Below are positions 1-6,015 of a stretch of DNA of 6,651 nt, one piece after another (the stretch's first letter is position 1; each line of letters begins with the position of its first letter). The translations under genes were made by a program, and so were the position numbers. Source of the stretch: an uncultured Clostridia bacterium (GTDB lineage: Bacteria > Bacillota > Clostridia > Oscillospirales > Oscillospiraceae); the NCBI GenBank assembly GCA_945946745.1, contig CAMEWZ010000087.1, forward strand, positions 1 through 6,651. The letters are read 5' to 3'. Under the pieces are notes generated by a model that saw only the letters and a program-made list of their open reading frames with translations, did not search any database and was not told where the DNA came from.

Positions 1-423
1 AATAAGGACATGCAGGAGGACAAGGAGGCGGTTTTCGACGCGGTGGAGACGGTGCAGATGTGCCTCAAGGTCTTTGCTCCCATGATCGCCACCATGCGCG
101 CTAAGCCGGAGAATATGAAAAAGGCGGCCCAGGGCGGCTTTATCAACGCCACCGACCTGGCGGACTACCTGGTGAAGAAGGGTATGCCCTTCCGCAGCGC
201 TTATAAAATTTCCGGCCAGATTGTAGCCAAGTGCATTGCCGAGGGCTGTGTGCTGGAGACGCTGCCCCTGGACGAATACCGGAAATTCAGCGATTTGTTT
301 GACGAGGATCTGTACCGGGACATCGACCTTATCACCTGTGTGGAAAAGCGGGTCTCCGAGGGCGGCACCTCCGCTGCCTCTGTGGAGGAGCAGATTGCCT
401 ATGTAAAGGAGTGTCTGGCGTGA
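1..423 (+). CDS. argH: Argininosuccinate lyase, C-terminal part (5' end outside window)
   Basis: Argininosuccinate lyase splits argininosuccinate into arginine and fumarate, the last step of arginine synthesis, in the cytoplasm. The reading frame is open from base 1, so the gene is cut by the window edge and about 140 C-terminal residues are visible. The first residues NKDMQEDKE are part of the family's conserved block (the E. coli enzyme has YNKDMQEDKE). Further on, the segment FINATDLADYLVKKGMPFR followed by SAYKISGQ is the usual ArgH C-terminal domain. The catalytic serine loop of the fumarase/aspartase superfamily lies upstream and cannot be checked. The ATG at 10 is internal and not the start. 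The stop overlaps the argC start by 4 nt, placing argH in the same transcript. Identification is secure; intactness of the whole gene cannot be judged. Confidence 0.95.
   Translation, partial: NKDMQEDKEAVFDAVETVQMCLKVFAPMIATMRAKPENMKKAAQGGFINATDLADYLVKKGMPFRSAYKISGQIVAKCIAEGCVLETLPLDEYRKFSDLFDEDLYRDIDLITCVEKRVSEGGTSAASVEEQIAYVKECLA
406..411 (+). promoter_or_regulatory. Ribosome binding site for argC, inside the argH coding end
   Basis: AAGGAG at 406-411 lies 8 nt before the GTG at 420. It decides between two in-frame GTG codons: the one at 411 overlaps the Shine-Dalgarno sequence itself and could not use it, while the one at 420 has ideal spacing. The site lies in the last codons of argH, so termination of argH and initiation of argC occur at the same place. 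Confidence 0.8.
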
Positions 424-1337
424 CCAAGGTATTTATTGACGGCAGCGCCGGAACCACGGGACTGCGGATTTATGACCGGCTCAGCAGCCGGAAGGATATC
501 ACCCTGCTCCTTCTTCCGGAGGAGCAGCGGAAAGACCTCGACCAGCGCCGCCGTATGCTCAATACGGCGGATATCGCGTTTTTATGTCTGCCGGATCCGG
601 CGGCGGTGGAGGCAGTTTCTTTGATCGAAAATGACCATACCGCCATCATTGACACCTCTACGGCGCACCGCACCAGCGAAGGCTGGGCCTACGGCTTTCC
701 GGAGTTGTCGGAAGGGCACCGGGAGGCTATCCGAACCGCCAAACGCATTGCCAATCCCGGCTGCCACGCCAGCGGCTTCATTGCGGGGGTGTACCCGCTA
801 ACAGCCCACGGCGTTGTTCCGGCGGATTCTCTTTTGACGGCCTATTCCCTCACGGGCTACTCCGGCGGCGGCAAGAAGCTCATCGCCGAATACGAACATC
901 CCGGCCGGGATGTTCGCCACGAAAGCTACCGGATCTATGGCACCAACCTACGCCACAAGCACCTGCCGGAGATGGTCAAGGTCTGCGGCCTGGAAAAAGA
1001 GCCGGTGTTTTCTCCCATCCTGGGGGATTTCTATGCGGGGATGGCTACCTCCGTATTGCTGCCGGGCATTGACGCGAAAATCGTATGGGAGTGCCTGTCG
1101 GATCACTATGCCGGGCAGCGCATGGTGACAGTGGCGCCTCTGGGCGGGGATGAAAGCGTGATCTATGCCAGCACCTATGCCGGAAAGGACACCATGCGCA
1201 TTCAGGTCAGCGGCCACGCGGAGCAGTGTATGGTCACCGCGATTTTTGACAATCTGGGCAAGGGCGCCTCCGGCGCGGCCATCCAGAATATGAACATCCT
1301 GCTGGGTCTGGATGAGACCACCGGACTGAACCTGTAA
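420..1337 (+). CDS. argC: N-acetyl-gamma-glutamyl-phosphate reductase (short, type 2 form)
   Basis: This enzyme uses NADPH to reduce N-acetylglutamyl phosphate to N-acetylglutamate semialdehyde, the third step of the acetylated ornithine pathway. With the GTG at 420 the protein has 305 residues, matching the shorter type 2 ArgC subfamily (about 310) rather than the longer E. coli type (334). The dinucleotide-binding loop GSAGTTG is at residues 8-14. The catalytic cysteine is Cys115 in ANPGCHASGF. GYSGGGKK (146-153) and the HKHLPEM segment (179-185, holding the probable active-site histidine) follow. The C-terminal DNLGKGASGAAIQNMN block (277-292) is also typical. The start overlaps the argH stop by 4 nt (GTGA), suggesting translational coupling. 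A start at 411 would add three residues but lacks a usable ribosome binding site. All key motifs are present; function is confident. Confidence 0.95.
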   Translation: MTKVFIDGSAGTTGLRIYDRLSSRKDITLLLLPEEQRKDLDQRRRMLNTADIAFLCLPDPAAVEAVSLIENDHTAIIDTSTAHRTSEGWAYGFPELSEGHREAIRTAKRIANPGCHASGFIAGVYPLTAHGVVPADSLLTAYSLTGYSGGGKKLIAEYEHPGRDVRHESYRIYGTNLRHKHLPEMVKVCGLEKEPVFSPILGDFYAGMATSVLLPGIDAKIVWECLSDHYAGQRMVTVAPLGGDESVIYASTYAGKDTMRIQVSGHAEQCMVTAIFDNLGKGASGAAIQNMNILLGLDETTGLNL

Positions 1338-1354
1338 GACTAAAGGAGAAGGAA

Positions 1355-2569
1355 ATGAGAGTAGTAGAAGGCGGCGTTTGCGCCGCGAAGGGCTTTACGG
1401 CTAACGGCATCCACTGCGGCATTCGGAAGAATCACAGCAAGAAGGATTTATCCTTGATCGTCAGCTGTGTCCCCGCCAGCGCGGCGGCGGTGTACACCAC
1501 CAACCTGGTCAAGGGCGCACCCCTGACCGTGACGAAGAAGCACCTGGAAAACGGCGTGGCTCAAGCGGTGATCTGCAACAGCGGAAACGCCAACACCTGC
1601 AACGCCAACGGCATCCGGATTGCCGAGGAAATGAGCGAATTGACGGCCAAGGCGCTGGGTATCCGGGCGGAGGATGTGATCGTGGCCTCCACCGGTGTCA
1701 TCGGCCAGCCATTGTCCATCGATCCCATCGCCGCCGGACTTCCGGAATTGGCGGCGGGGCTGTCAGCGGAGGGCGGCAAGGCCGCTGCCGAGGGCATCAT
1801 GACCACCGATACGGTGATGAAGGAGGTGGCGGTGGAGTTTACCCTGGGTGGCAAGACCTGCCGCCTGGGCGGCATTGCCAAGGGCAGCGGCATGATCCAC
1901 CCCAACATGGCCACCATGCTGGTGTTCCTCACCACCGACGCGGCCATTTCCCCGGAAATGCTGCAAAAGGCCCTGCGGGGGGATATCGCGGAAACCTTCA
2001 ATATGCTGTCCATCGACGGCGACACCTCCACCAACGACATGGTCACGGTGCTGGCTAACGGTTTGGCGGGCAATGATACCGTCACCGCCGAGGGAGCGGA
2101 TTTTGCCGCCTTTATGAAGGCGCTGAACAGCGTCACCATCGCCCTGTGCCGGAAAATTGCCGGTGACGGCGAGGGCGCCACCAAGCTGCTGGAGTGCAAG
2201 GTCACCGGCGCGGCAGACCTGATGACCGCCAAGACCGTGGCAAAAAGCGTGATCTGCTCCAGCCTGCTGAAGGCAGCCATGTTCGGCGCGGATGCCAACT
2301 GGGGCCGGGTGCTGTGCGCCATCGGCTACAGCGGCGCCCAGGTGGATGTCAGCAAGGTGGACGTTTCCTTCCGCAGTCCGGCGGGCACCATTCTGGTTTG
2401 CCAAGGCGGCGCGGGGGTGGACTTCTCTGAGGAGATTGCCAAGACCATCCTGCTGGAAAAGGAAATCGAGATCCTGGTGGAGCTGAACAGCGGCGAGGCC
2501 AAGTCCACCGCCTGGGGCTGCGATCTGACCTACGACTACGTGAAGATCAACGGCGACTACCGCACCTAA
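1355..2569 (+). CDS. argJ: Glutamate N-acetyltransferase / ornithine acetyltransferase
   Basis: ArgJ transfers the acetyl group from N-acetylornithine to glutamate, releasing ornithine and regenerating N-acetylglutamate. Some members also use acetyl-CoA to start the cycle. The 404-residue length is normal. The precursor cuts itself into alpha and beta chains before a threonine nucleophile. The signature KGSGMIHPNMATML (177-189 region) places the cut between Ala186 and Thr187. The oxyanion-hole pair is Thr113-Gly114 in STGVIG. SIDGDTSTNDM (219-229) and the C-terminal YVKINGDYRT are further family hallmarks. The ATG at 1355 is preceded by AAAGGAG (1342-1348) at 6 nt. It lies 17 nt after argC and 18 nt before the preferred argB start. 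Whether it is mono- or bifunctional cannot be read from sequence; no argA is in the window. Identification is secure. Confidence 0.96.
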   Translation: MRVVEGGVCAAKGFTANGIHCGIRKNHSKKDLSLIVSCVPASAAAVYTTNLVKGAPLTVTKKHLENGVAQAVICNSGNANTCNANGIRIAEEMSELTAKALGIRAEDVIVASTGVIGQPLSIDPIAAGLPELAAGLSAEGGKAAAEGIMTTDTVMKEVAVEFTLGGKTCRLGGIAKGSGMIHPNMATMLVFLTTDAAISPEMLQKALRGDIAETFNMLSIDGDTSTNDMVTVLANGLAGNDTVTAEGADFAAFMKALNSVTIALCRKIAGDGEGATKLLECKVTGAADLMTAKTVAKSVICSSLLKAAMFGADANWGRVLCAIGYSGAQVDVSKVDVSFRSPAGTILVCQGGAGVDFSEEIAKTILLEKEIEILVELNSGEAKSTAWGCDLTYDYVKINGDYRT

Positions 2570-2574
2570 GTGGC

Positions 2575-2581
2575 AGAGGAG
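2575..2581 (+). promoter_or_regulatory. Ribosome binding site that sets the argB start
   Basis: AGAGGAG at 2575-2581 stands 6 nt before the ATG at 2588. The in-frame GTG at 2570, directly abutting the argJ stop codon, has no purine-rich sequence at a proper distance upstream, so the ATG is preferred. Confidence 0.75.
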
Positions 2582-2587
2582 AGAAAT

Positions 2588-3454
2588 ATGGAAACGGAAT
2601 TTTCCAATATGGAACGGGCTGAGGTTCTGACCCAGGCCCTTCCCTACATCAAAAAATACAGCGGCAAGATCGTGGTCATCAAATACGGCGGCAATGCCAT
2701 GGTCAATGAGGAGCTGAAGCAGCAGGTCATGGAGGACGTGACGCTGCTGTGGCTCATCGGGGTCAAGGTGGTGCTGGTGCACGGCGGCGGCCCGGAGATC
2801 AGCGAGACCATGAAGCGGCTGGGCAAGCAGTCCCAGTTTGTGGGCGGCCTGCGGGTGACGGACAAGGAAACCGTGGACATTGTCCAGATGGTGCTGTCCG
2901 GCAAGGTCAACAAGACCCTGGTGAACCTGCTGCAAATGAAGGGCGGCCACGCGGTGGGCGTCAGCGGCATCGATGGCGGCATCCTCGAGGCCACCATGAA
3001 GGACGAGACCCTGGGCTATGTGGGGCAAATCACCAAGGTTCGTCCCCAGCCCATTCTGGATCTGCTGGAAAAGAACTATATCCCGGTGGTTTCCACCGTA
3101 GCCAGCGACCGCCAGGGCAACACCTACAACATCAACGGCGACACTGCCGCCGCCTATATCGCCGGGGCGTTGCATGCCGAGCGGCTGATTATGATGACGG
3201 ACATTGCCGGAATTCTCCGGGATAGGGACGATCCCAGCACACTGATTCCGGCTTTGACAGTGAGCCAGGCGAAGCAGCTCTTTGACGAAGGGACAATCTC
3301 CGGCGGCATGATTCCCAAGGTGGACTGCTGCATCGAGGCCATCGAAAAGGGCGTGAACCATGTGGTTATCATGGACGGACGGGTGCCCCACGCCATTTTG
3401 ATGGAGCTGCTGACGGACGAGGGCGCCGGTACCATGGTGTTGGGCGATGAATAG
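2588..3454 (+). CDS. argB: Acetylglutamate kinase, arginine-sensitive type
   Basis: ArgB phosphorylates N-acetylglutamate with ATP, usually the controlled step when acetyl groups are recycled by ArgJ. From the ATG at 2588 the protein has 288 residues. Amino acid kinase motifs appear in order: KYGGNAM (32-38, phosphate-binding lysine), HGGGPE (65-70), GGLRVTD (86-92), NINGDTAA (181-188), MMTDIAGIL (202-210) and SGGMIPK (238-244). About 27 residues precede the first kinase strand. The 258-residue arginine-insensitive E. coli enzyme lacks this extension, while hexameric arginine-inhibited enzymes such as that of Thermotoga maritima have it (METEFSNMERAEVLTQALPY here). The C-terminal LLTDEGAGTM also resembles the arginine-sensitive group. 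Feedback inhibition by arginine is therefore inferred. The upstream GTG at 2570 would add six residues but lacks a ribosome binding site. Confidence 0.95.
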   Translation: METEFSNMERAEVLTQALPYIKKYSGKIVVIKYGGNAMVNEELKQQVMEDVTLLWLIGVKVVLVHGGGPEISETMKRLGKQSQFVGGLRVTDKETVDIVQMVLSGKVNKTLVNLLQMKGGHAVGVSGIDGGILEATMKDETLGYVGQITKVRPQPILDLLEKNYIPVVSTVASDRQGNTYNINGDTAAAYIAGALHAERLIMMTDIAGILRDRDDPSTLIPALTVSQAKQLFDEGTISGGMIPKVDCCIEAIEKGVNHVVIMDGRVPHAILMELLTDEGAGTMVLGDE

Positions 3455-3464
3455 GGGGTAACGG

Positions 3465-4637
3465 ATGAACATTCAGCAAACGGATCAGGCCTATGTGGCC
3501 AATACCTACAAGCGGTTCCCGGTGGAGCTTGTCTCCGGCAAGGGCAGCCGGGTGACGGACAGCAACGGGAAGGAATATGTGGATATGGGCTCCGGCATCG
3601 GCGTCACCGCCTTTGGCTTTGGCGATGAGGACTGGATGGCGGCGGTCACCGCCCAGCTCGGCAAGGTGCAGCACACCTCCAACCTGTATTATACGGAGCC
3701 CTGCGCCGCCCTGGCGAAGCTGCTGTGCGAAAAGACCGGGATGCGGAAGGTGTTCTTCTCCAATTCCGGCGCGGAGGCAAACGAGTGTGCCATCAAGGTG
3801 GCCCGAAAGTATTCCGCGGAGAAGAAGGGCGCGGACTGCTACACCATCGTGACCCTGGTGAACAGCTTCCACGGCCGGACGATCACCACCCTGGCGGCAA
3901 CAGGGCAGGAGCATTTCCACCAGTTGTACCAGCCGTTGACCCCCGGCTTTGTCCATGTCCCCGCCAACGACATCGAGGCTCTGAAACAGGCTGTGACGGA
4001 ATACAAGGTGGCGGGCATTCTGATGGAGATCGTCCAGGGCGAGGGCGGCGTGCTGCCGCTGTCCGGAGACTATCTGGCGGCGGCGGACGCACTGGCTCAT
4101 GAACAGGATATCCCGTTTATGATCGATGAAGTTCAGACCGGAAACGGCCGCTCCGGCAAGCTCTATGCGTATATGCACTACGGCATCCACCCGGACATCG
4201 TCTCCACCGCCAAGGGCCTGGGCGGCGGCCTGCCCATCGGCGCCACGCTGATGGGGGAAAAGGTTCAAGATGTTTTGGGCTACGGCGACCACGGCTCTAC
4301 CTTCGGCGGCAATCCGGTGTGCTGCGCCGGCGCCATCCGCATTTTAGAGCGACTGGACGAACACTTCCTTGCCGGGGTTTCGGAGAAAAGCCGGTTTGTG
4401 ATGGAGTCTCTCCAGGGCGCGCCGGGCATTGAAAGCGTTACGGGTCTGGGGCTGATGATCGGGGTGAAAACCACTGCCCCGGCGGGAGAAGTGGTGAAGG
4501 CCTGCCTCGAAAAGGGTGTGCTGTGCTTGACCGCCAAGGACAAGGTGCGCCTGCTGCCCGCACTGAATATTCCCATGGAAGATTTGACGTTCGCGGTGGA
4601 AACCCTAAAGGCGGCGGCAGCGGACTGCGTGAAGTGA
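3465..4637 (+). CDS. argD: Acetylornithine aminotransferase
   Basis: This pyridoxal-phosphate enzyme (class III aminotransferase, fold type I) converts N-acetylglutamate semialdehyde and glutamate to N-acetylornithine and 2-oxoglutarate. Its 390 residues are the normal length. Visible motifs are SGAEANE (101-107, phosphate-binding region), FHGRT (135-139), VQGEGG (190-195), DEVQTGNGRSG (221-231, the Asp contacting the cofactor ring) and STAKGLGGG with Lys250 as the Schiff-base lysine. STFGGNP (278-284) and VRLLPALN (361-368) follow. The ATG at 3465 is preceded by a G-rich AGGGGG-like site (about 3453-3458) at 6 nt, weaker than the other sites in the operon. It lies 10 nt after argB and 12 nt before argF. 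Many ArgD proteins also serve as succinyldiaminopimelate aminotransferase in lysine synthesis; this cannot be decided here. The operon supports the arginine role. Confidence 0.95.
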   Translation: MNIQQTDQAYVANTYKRFPVELVSGKGSRVTDSNGKEYVDMGSGIGVTAFGFGDEDWMAAVTAQLGKVQHTSNLYYTEPCAALAKLLCEKTGMRKVFFSNSGAEANECAIKVARKYSAEKKGADCYTIVTLVNSFHGRTITTLAATGQEHFHQLYQPLTPGFVHVPANDIEALKQAVTEYKVAGILMEIVQGEGGVLPLSGDYLAAADALAHEQDIPFMIDEVQTGNGRSGKLYAYMHYGIHPDIVSTAKGLGGGLPIGATLMGEKVQDVLGYGDHGSTFGGNPVCCAGAIRILERLDEHFLAGVSEKSRFVMESLQGAPGIESVTGLGLMIGVKTTAPAGEVVKACLEKGVLCLTAKDKVRLLPALNIPMEDLTFAVETLKAAAADCVK

Positions 4638-4649
4638 GGAGGAATCCCA

Positions 4650-5633
4650 ATGGATTTAAAAGGAAAAAGCTTTTTGAAGCTGCTGGATCTGACCCCGGCG
4701 GAGATCGAAGGGCTGCTGGATCTGGCGGCGGAGCTGAAGGCAAAGAAAAAGGCGGGGATTCCCCACCGGCTGTGTGCGGGCAAAAACATTGCCCTGCTGT
4801 TTGAGAAGGATTCCACCCGCACCCGCTGCGCCTTTGAGGTGGCCGGCCACGACTTGGGCATGGGCGTGACCTACCTGGGCCCCACCGGTTCCCAGATGGG
4901 CAAGAAGGAGTCCATCGCCGACACCGCCCGGGTTCTGGGCCGGATGTTCGACGGCATCGAGTACCGGGGCTACGGCCAGGAAATCGTGGAGGATCTGGCG
5001 AAATACGCCGGAGTCCCCGTGTGGAACGGCTTAACCAACGAATTCCACCCCACCCAGATTCTGGCGGATTTTCTCACCATCCGGGAGCATTTCGGTGGGC
5101 TAAAGGGGAAAAAACTGGTGTATATGGGGGACGCCCGGTATAACATGGGGGATTCCCTCATGGTGGGCTGCGCCAAAATGGGAATGCATTTCGTGGCCTG
5201 CGCCCCGGAAAGCTACTTTCCCAACAAGGCTTTGATCGCCACCTGCCAGACCATCGCTGCCGAAACCGGGGCGGTTTTGGAATTCCGCACCGACCCCAGG
5301 GAGGCCACCAGGGGCGCGGATGTGATTTATACCGATGTGTGGGTGTCCATGGGCGAACCGGACAGCGTTTGGAAGGAGCGCATAGACGCCTTGCTGCCCT
5401 ACCGGGTGACCCAGGAATGGATGGACAACGCCGGGAGACAGTGCCGGTTTATGCACTGTCTGCCCGCCTTCCACGATTTGAACACCACCATCGGCAAGCA
5501 GATTTTCGAGAAATTCGGCCTTGACTGCATGGAGGTCACGGACGAAGTGTTCGAGGGCAGCCAGTCCATCGTCTTCGACGAGGCGGAAAACCGGATGCAC
5601 ACCATCAAGGCTGTTATGGCGGCGACCTTGTAG
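4650..5633 (+). CDS. argF: Ornithine carbamoyltransferase
   Basis: The enzyme makes citrulline from ornithine and carbamoyl phosphate in the cytoplasm. The 327-residue protein has the carbamoyl-phosphate site STRTRC (55-60), [15 protein letters not shown] (81-95), FHPTQ (132-136), the ornithine-binding DVWVSMGE (229-236) and the catalytic HCLPAFHD (269-276). The SMG and HCLP motifs together separate ornithine transcarbamoylases from aspartate and putrescine homologues. The sequence follows the longer E. coli ArgF/ArgI type closely through its whole length, including the C-terminal [15 protein letters not shown]. This type also includes catabolic enzymes (ArcB), but no arcA or arcC is nearby and the gene is last in a biosynthetic operon, so an anabolic role is inferred. 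AGGAGG (4637-4642), overlapping the argD stop, stands 7 nt before the ATG. A terminator follows 19 nt after the stop. Confidence 0.95.
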   Translation: MDLKGKSFLKLLDLTPAEIEGLLDLAAELKAKKKAGIPHRLCAGKNIALLFEKDSTRTRCAFEVAGHDLGMGVTYLGPTGSQMGKKESIADTARVLGRMFDGIEYRGYGQEIVEDLAKYAGVPVWNGLTNEFHPTQILADFLTIREHFGGLKGKKLVYMGDARYNMGDSLMVGCAKMGMHFVACAPESYFPNKALIATCQTIAAETGAVLEFRTDPREATRGADVIYTDVWVSMGEPDSVWKERIDALLPYRVTQEWMDNAGRQCRFMHCLPAFHDLNTTIGKQIFEKFGLDCMEVTDEVFEGSQSIVFDEAENRMHTIKAVMAATL

Positions 5634-5648
5634 GATATTGGGATAACG

Positions 5649-5693
5649 AAATACGTTCCACGGCGGGACTGCCGTGGAACGTGTTTTCTTTTT
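5649..5693 (+). terminator. Intrinsic terminator of the arg operon, probably bidirectional
   Basis: A perfect 12-bp stem is formed by ACGTTCCACGGC (5653-5664) and its complement (5671-5682) around a 6-base loop (5665-5670). It can be lengthened by a T-G pair and several A-T pairs on the outside. The + strand continues with TTTT C TTTTT (5684-5693), giving a standard Rho-independent terminator 19 nt after the argF stop. On the - strand the stem is preceded by an A-rich run and followed by ATTTCGTTATCC, so it may also stop transcription coming from the convergent flavodoxin gene. The T-run ends exactly where the mobile element's flanking duplication begins. Confidence 0.92.
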
Positions 5694-5700
5694 ATGGGAA
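5691..5700. repeat. Left copy of 10-bp direct repeat bordering the element
   Basis: TTTATGGGAA here is repeated exactly at 6004-6013. The two copies bracket the 307-bp inverted-repeat element. Part of the match (TTT on one side, A on the other) overlaps the element ends, so the actual target duplication is between about 6 bp (ATGGGA) and 10 bp. Confidence 0.75.
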
Positions 5701-5770
5701 AATGCTTATCGGATTGACTCAGCAACTCGGCAAATTGTAATATCCTGTACTGGCGCTTACTGCCACCAAG

Positions 5771-5825
5771 GCTTCTCCTTGAGGAGAAGCTGTCAAAAAT
5801 CTTTGATTTTTGACTGATGAGGTGT
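5771..5825 (+). repeat. Left hairpin module of the element
   Basis: Two adjacent perfect hairpins are followed by a short box. Hairpin A pairs GCTTCTCC (5771-5778) with GGAGAAGC (5783-5790). Hairpin B pairs GTCAAAAATC (5792-5801) with GATTTTTGAC (5805-5814) around TTT. The box GATGAGGTGT is at 5816-5825. The same three-part layout occurs inverted at 5895-5946. Confidence 0.85.
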
Positions 5826-5879
5826 GCGGTAGAAGGTGAACGGAACGGGAAGTTTTCTTCGAATTCGCAGCTTGGTAAC

Positions 5880-5893
5880 GCCGCTATCGCGGC
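5880..5893. repeat. Small GC palindrome inside the element
   Basis: GCCGC (5880-5884) pairs with GCGGC (5889-5893) around TATC. It lies directly beside the right-hand GATGAGGTGT box. No perfect counterpart is seen next to the left box, where the sequence reads GCGGTAGAAGG. Confidence 0.6.
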
Positions 5894-5894
5894 T

Positions 5895-5946
5895 ACACCT
5901 CATCCGACCCGGCTTACGCCGGGCCACCTTCTCCTCCAGGAGAAGG
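5895..5946 (-). repeat. Right hairpin module of the element (inverted)
   Basis: Read on the - strand this repeats the left module. Hairpin A is CCTTCTCCT/AGGAGAAGG (9 bp, 5927-5935 with 5938-5946). Hairpin B is CCCGGC/GCCGGG (5908-5913 with 5918-5923). Then comes the box GATGAGGTGT (complement of 5895-5904). Hairpin A is nearly the same as on the left, hairpin B has wholly different sequence, and the box is identical over 10 bp. Confidence 0.85.
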
Positions 5947-6003
5947 CTTTGCTCTGGTGCAACGAATGGTCATTTTCTGCCTGCTGCGTTAGGTCGATAA
6001 GCA

Positions 6004-6013
6004 TTTATGGGAA
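6004..6013. repeat. Right copy of 10-bp direct repeat bordering the element
   Basis: TTTATGGGAA matches 5691-5700 exactly. It starts within the right terminal inverted repeat (TTT, 6004-6006) and ends 2 nt before the flavodoxin stop codon (complement of 6016-6018). Confidence 0.75.
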
Positions 6014-6015
6014 TA

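Larger units (their letters stand above)
5700..6006. mobile_element. Non-coding MITE-like element with 12-bp terminal inverted repeats
   Basis: The ends AAATGCTTATCG (5700-5711) and CGATAAGCATTT (5995-6006) are perfect inverted repeats, directly bordered by ATGGGA on both sides. The 307 bases between arg terminator and flavodoxin gene hold no credible coding sequence. The interior is roughly symmetrical, with a leader of about 60-70 bp at each end, then a CTTCTCC-type hairpin, a second hairpin and a GATGAGGTGT box. Right-hand parts are inverted relative to left-hand ones. The centre (about 5826-5879) shows only small palindromes, such as GAAG/CTTC around TTTT (5849-5860). A further copy begins at 6557. 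Small size, terminal inverted repeats, a flanking duplication and lack of a transposase fit a miniature inverted-repeat transposable element moved by an enzyme encoded elsewhere. The transposase family is unknown to me. Confidence 0.75.

Noticed and set aside
411..419. GTG at 411 as the start of argC
   Set aside because: It overlaps the AAGGAG site and would have no ribosome binding site at a workable distance; the GTG at 420 fits better.
1561..2322. 253-codon - strand open frame opposite argJ
   Set aside because: Composition (Ser, Ala, Pro rich) and full overlap with the conserved argJ frame mark it as a shadow.
2570..2587. GTG at 2570 as the start of argB
   Set aside because: No Shine-Dalgarno sequence precedes it, while the ATG at 2588 has AGAGGAG at 6 nt.
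1763..3472. Very long - strand open frame (569 codons) opposite argJ and argB
   Set aside because: Its translation is low-complexity, rich in His, Gly, Ala and Gln, with no recognisable domain. It is the expected mirror of GC-rich codons in two well-identified + strand genes.
3369..4292. Long - strand open frame opposite argB end and argD
   Set aside because: Same artefact of GC-biased codons on the opposite strand; no ribosome binding site or domain and fully covered by conserved arg genes.
4650..5633. argF as a putrescine or aspartate carbamoyltransferase
   Set aside because: SMG and HCLPAFHD motifs, near full-length similarity to the E. coli ornithine enzyme and the operon context all point to ornithine carbamoyltransferase.
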